Origin: SAR202 cluster bacterium
GTDB taxonomy: Bacteria > Chloroflexota > Dehalococcoidia > Lucifugimonadales > UBA3495
Reading direction: 5' to 3'
Length of the DNA stretch: 14,183 nucleotides
NCBI GenBank assembly: GCA_009392095.1
Contig: VFHF01000258.1
Location: 1 to 14,183, forward strand
Made by a program: the position numbers and the translations under genes. Positions 13,771 through 14,183 of the stretch are shown in pieces (the stretch's first letter is position 1; every line of letters begins with the position of its first letter). The notes under the pieces were generated by a model that had not been told where the DNA came from, did not search any database, and saw nothing but the letters and a program-made list of their open reading frames with translations.

Positions 13771-14183
13771 ATGAACACTTCTGAATTTTTGATGATTGCC
13801 GGGGCAATCGTGCCCGACCGACCGGCGATCATATTCGACGGCCAAACCATCACCTTTGAAGGGTTGGCCGAGCGGGTCAACCGTCTTGCGAACGGTTTAT
13901 CGGAGATGGGAGTCGGTTCCGGTGACCGGGTGGCGACCATGCAGGTCAACACCAACCAGTGCATCGAAACCTACTTCGCAGCGGCCCAACTGGACGCCAT
14001 CTACGTGCCAATCAATTTCAGGGCCAAGACCGAGGAACTGGCGCAGATGCTTGAGATTGCGGGGCCTTCCGTTCTGCTGCTAGGAAAACGGTACCTTTCC
14101 CTGGTCCCCGAAGGCAAACAGCTATCTGGCGGGATCATCTTGCTGGACGGCGAGGCCGACGGCGCTCACAAGAACTATGAAGC
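13771..14183 (+). CDS. Acyl-CoA synthetase, AMP-binding family (N-terminal part)
   Basis: The frame is open from ATG 13771 to the right edge, 137 codons plus two bases, so only the N-terminal quarter is present. It reads as the start of an AMP-dependent acyl-CoA synthetase (ANL superfamily), which activates carboxylic acids with ATP and CoA. Recognisable stretches are PDRPAIIFDGQTITFEGLAE (15-34), VNRLANGLSEMGVGSGDRVA (36-55) and the helix-strand segment TYFAAAQLDAIYVPINFRAK (66-85), continuing TEELAQMLE. These correspond to the AYLGAILVPLNFRLT-like region conserved before the P-loop, which lies outside the window. It is probably the fourth gene of the plus-strand operon. Chain-length preference cannot be judged. 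Confidence 0.9.
   Translation, partial: MNTSEFLMIAGAIVPDRPAIIFDGQTITFEGLAERVNRLANGLSEMGVGSGDRVATMQVNTNQCIETYFAAAQLDAIYVPINFRAKTEELAQMLEIAGPSVLLLGKRYLSLVPEGKQLSGGIILLDGEADGAHKNYE

Overview
The window reads as about 14 kb of chromosome from a GC-rich bacterium (roughly 58-60% GC by eye), with tightly packed operons and no tRNA, rRNA, CRISPR array or transposase. The gene content fits Chloroflexota of the Dehalococcoidia/SAR202 type: several CoA-transferase subunits, crotonases, an acyl-CoA synthetase, a very large FtsX-type permease, and CIRCE-controlled groESL. This assignment is an inference from gene content and protein style, not from a phylogenetic marker.

Layout. From 1 to 11.4 kb every confident gene is on the minus strand. 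1-3634 is an ABC export system: a LolD/MacB-type ATPase followed by a permease of at least 920 residues that runs off the left edge, with a small palindromic repeat element between them. 3760-5993 is a thiamine operon, transcribed right to left: sigma70-type promoter, TPP riboswitch with an intrinsic terminator, thiG, a ThiE/TenI-family gene, thiS, and a small conserved-looking gene resembling the C-terminal tail of GatB. 5994-6416 holds short repeats and what looks like a small frameshifted plus-strand gene. 6420-9246 is a CoA-transferase operon with an unusual A / B'-A' fusion / B order. 9368-11546 is the groES-groL operon, with its own promoter, CIRCE operator and a strong terminator.

From 11540 the plus strand takes over. 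A divergent promoter that appears to share its -35 region with the groES promoter leads into a crotonase with altered active-site motifs, a PHP-domain metal hydrolase, a canonical crotonase, and the start of an acyl-CoA synthetase cut by the right edge. This looks like an acyl-CoA catabolic operon. Together with the CoA-transferases across the groESL locus it suggests an organism that activates and degrades organic acids.

The points most worth a second look are: (1) the three-gene CoA-transferase array, where the central fusion has Asp in place of the catalytic Glu; (2) the ThiE-like protein in the thi operon, which lacks the Mg-binding aspartates; (3) the GatB-tail-like small protein co-directional with the thi genes; (4) a degenerate crotonase and a PHP hydrolase in one operon with a canonical crotonase; (5) the overlapping divergent promoters at groES.
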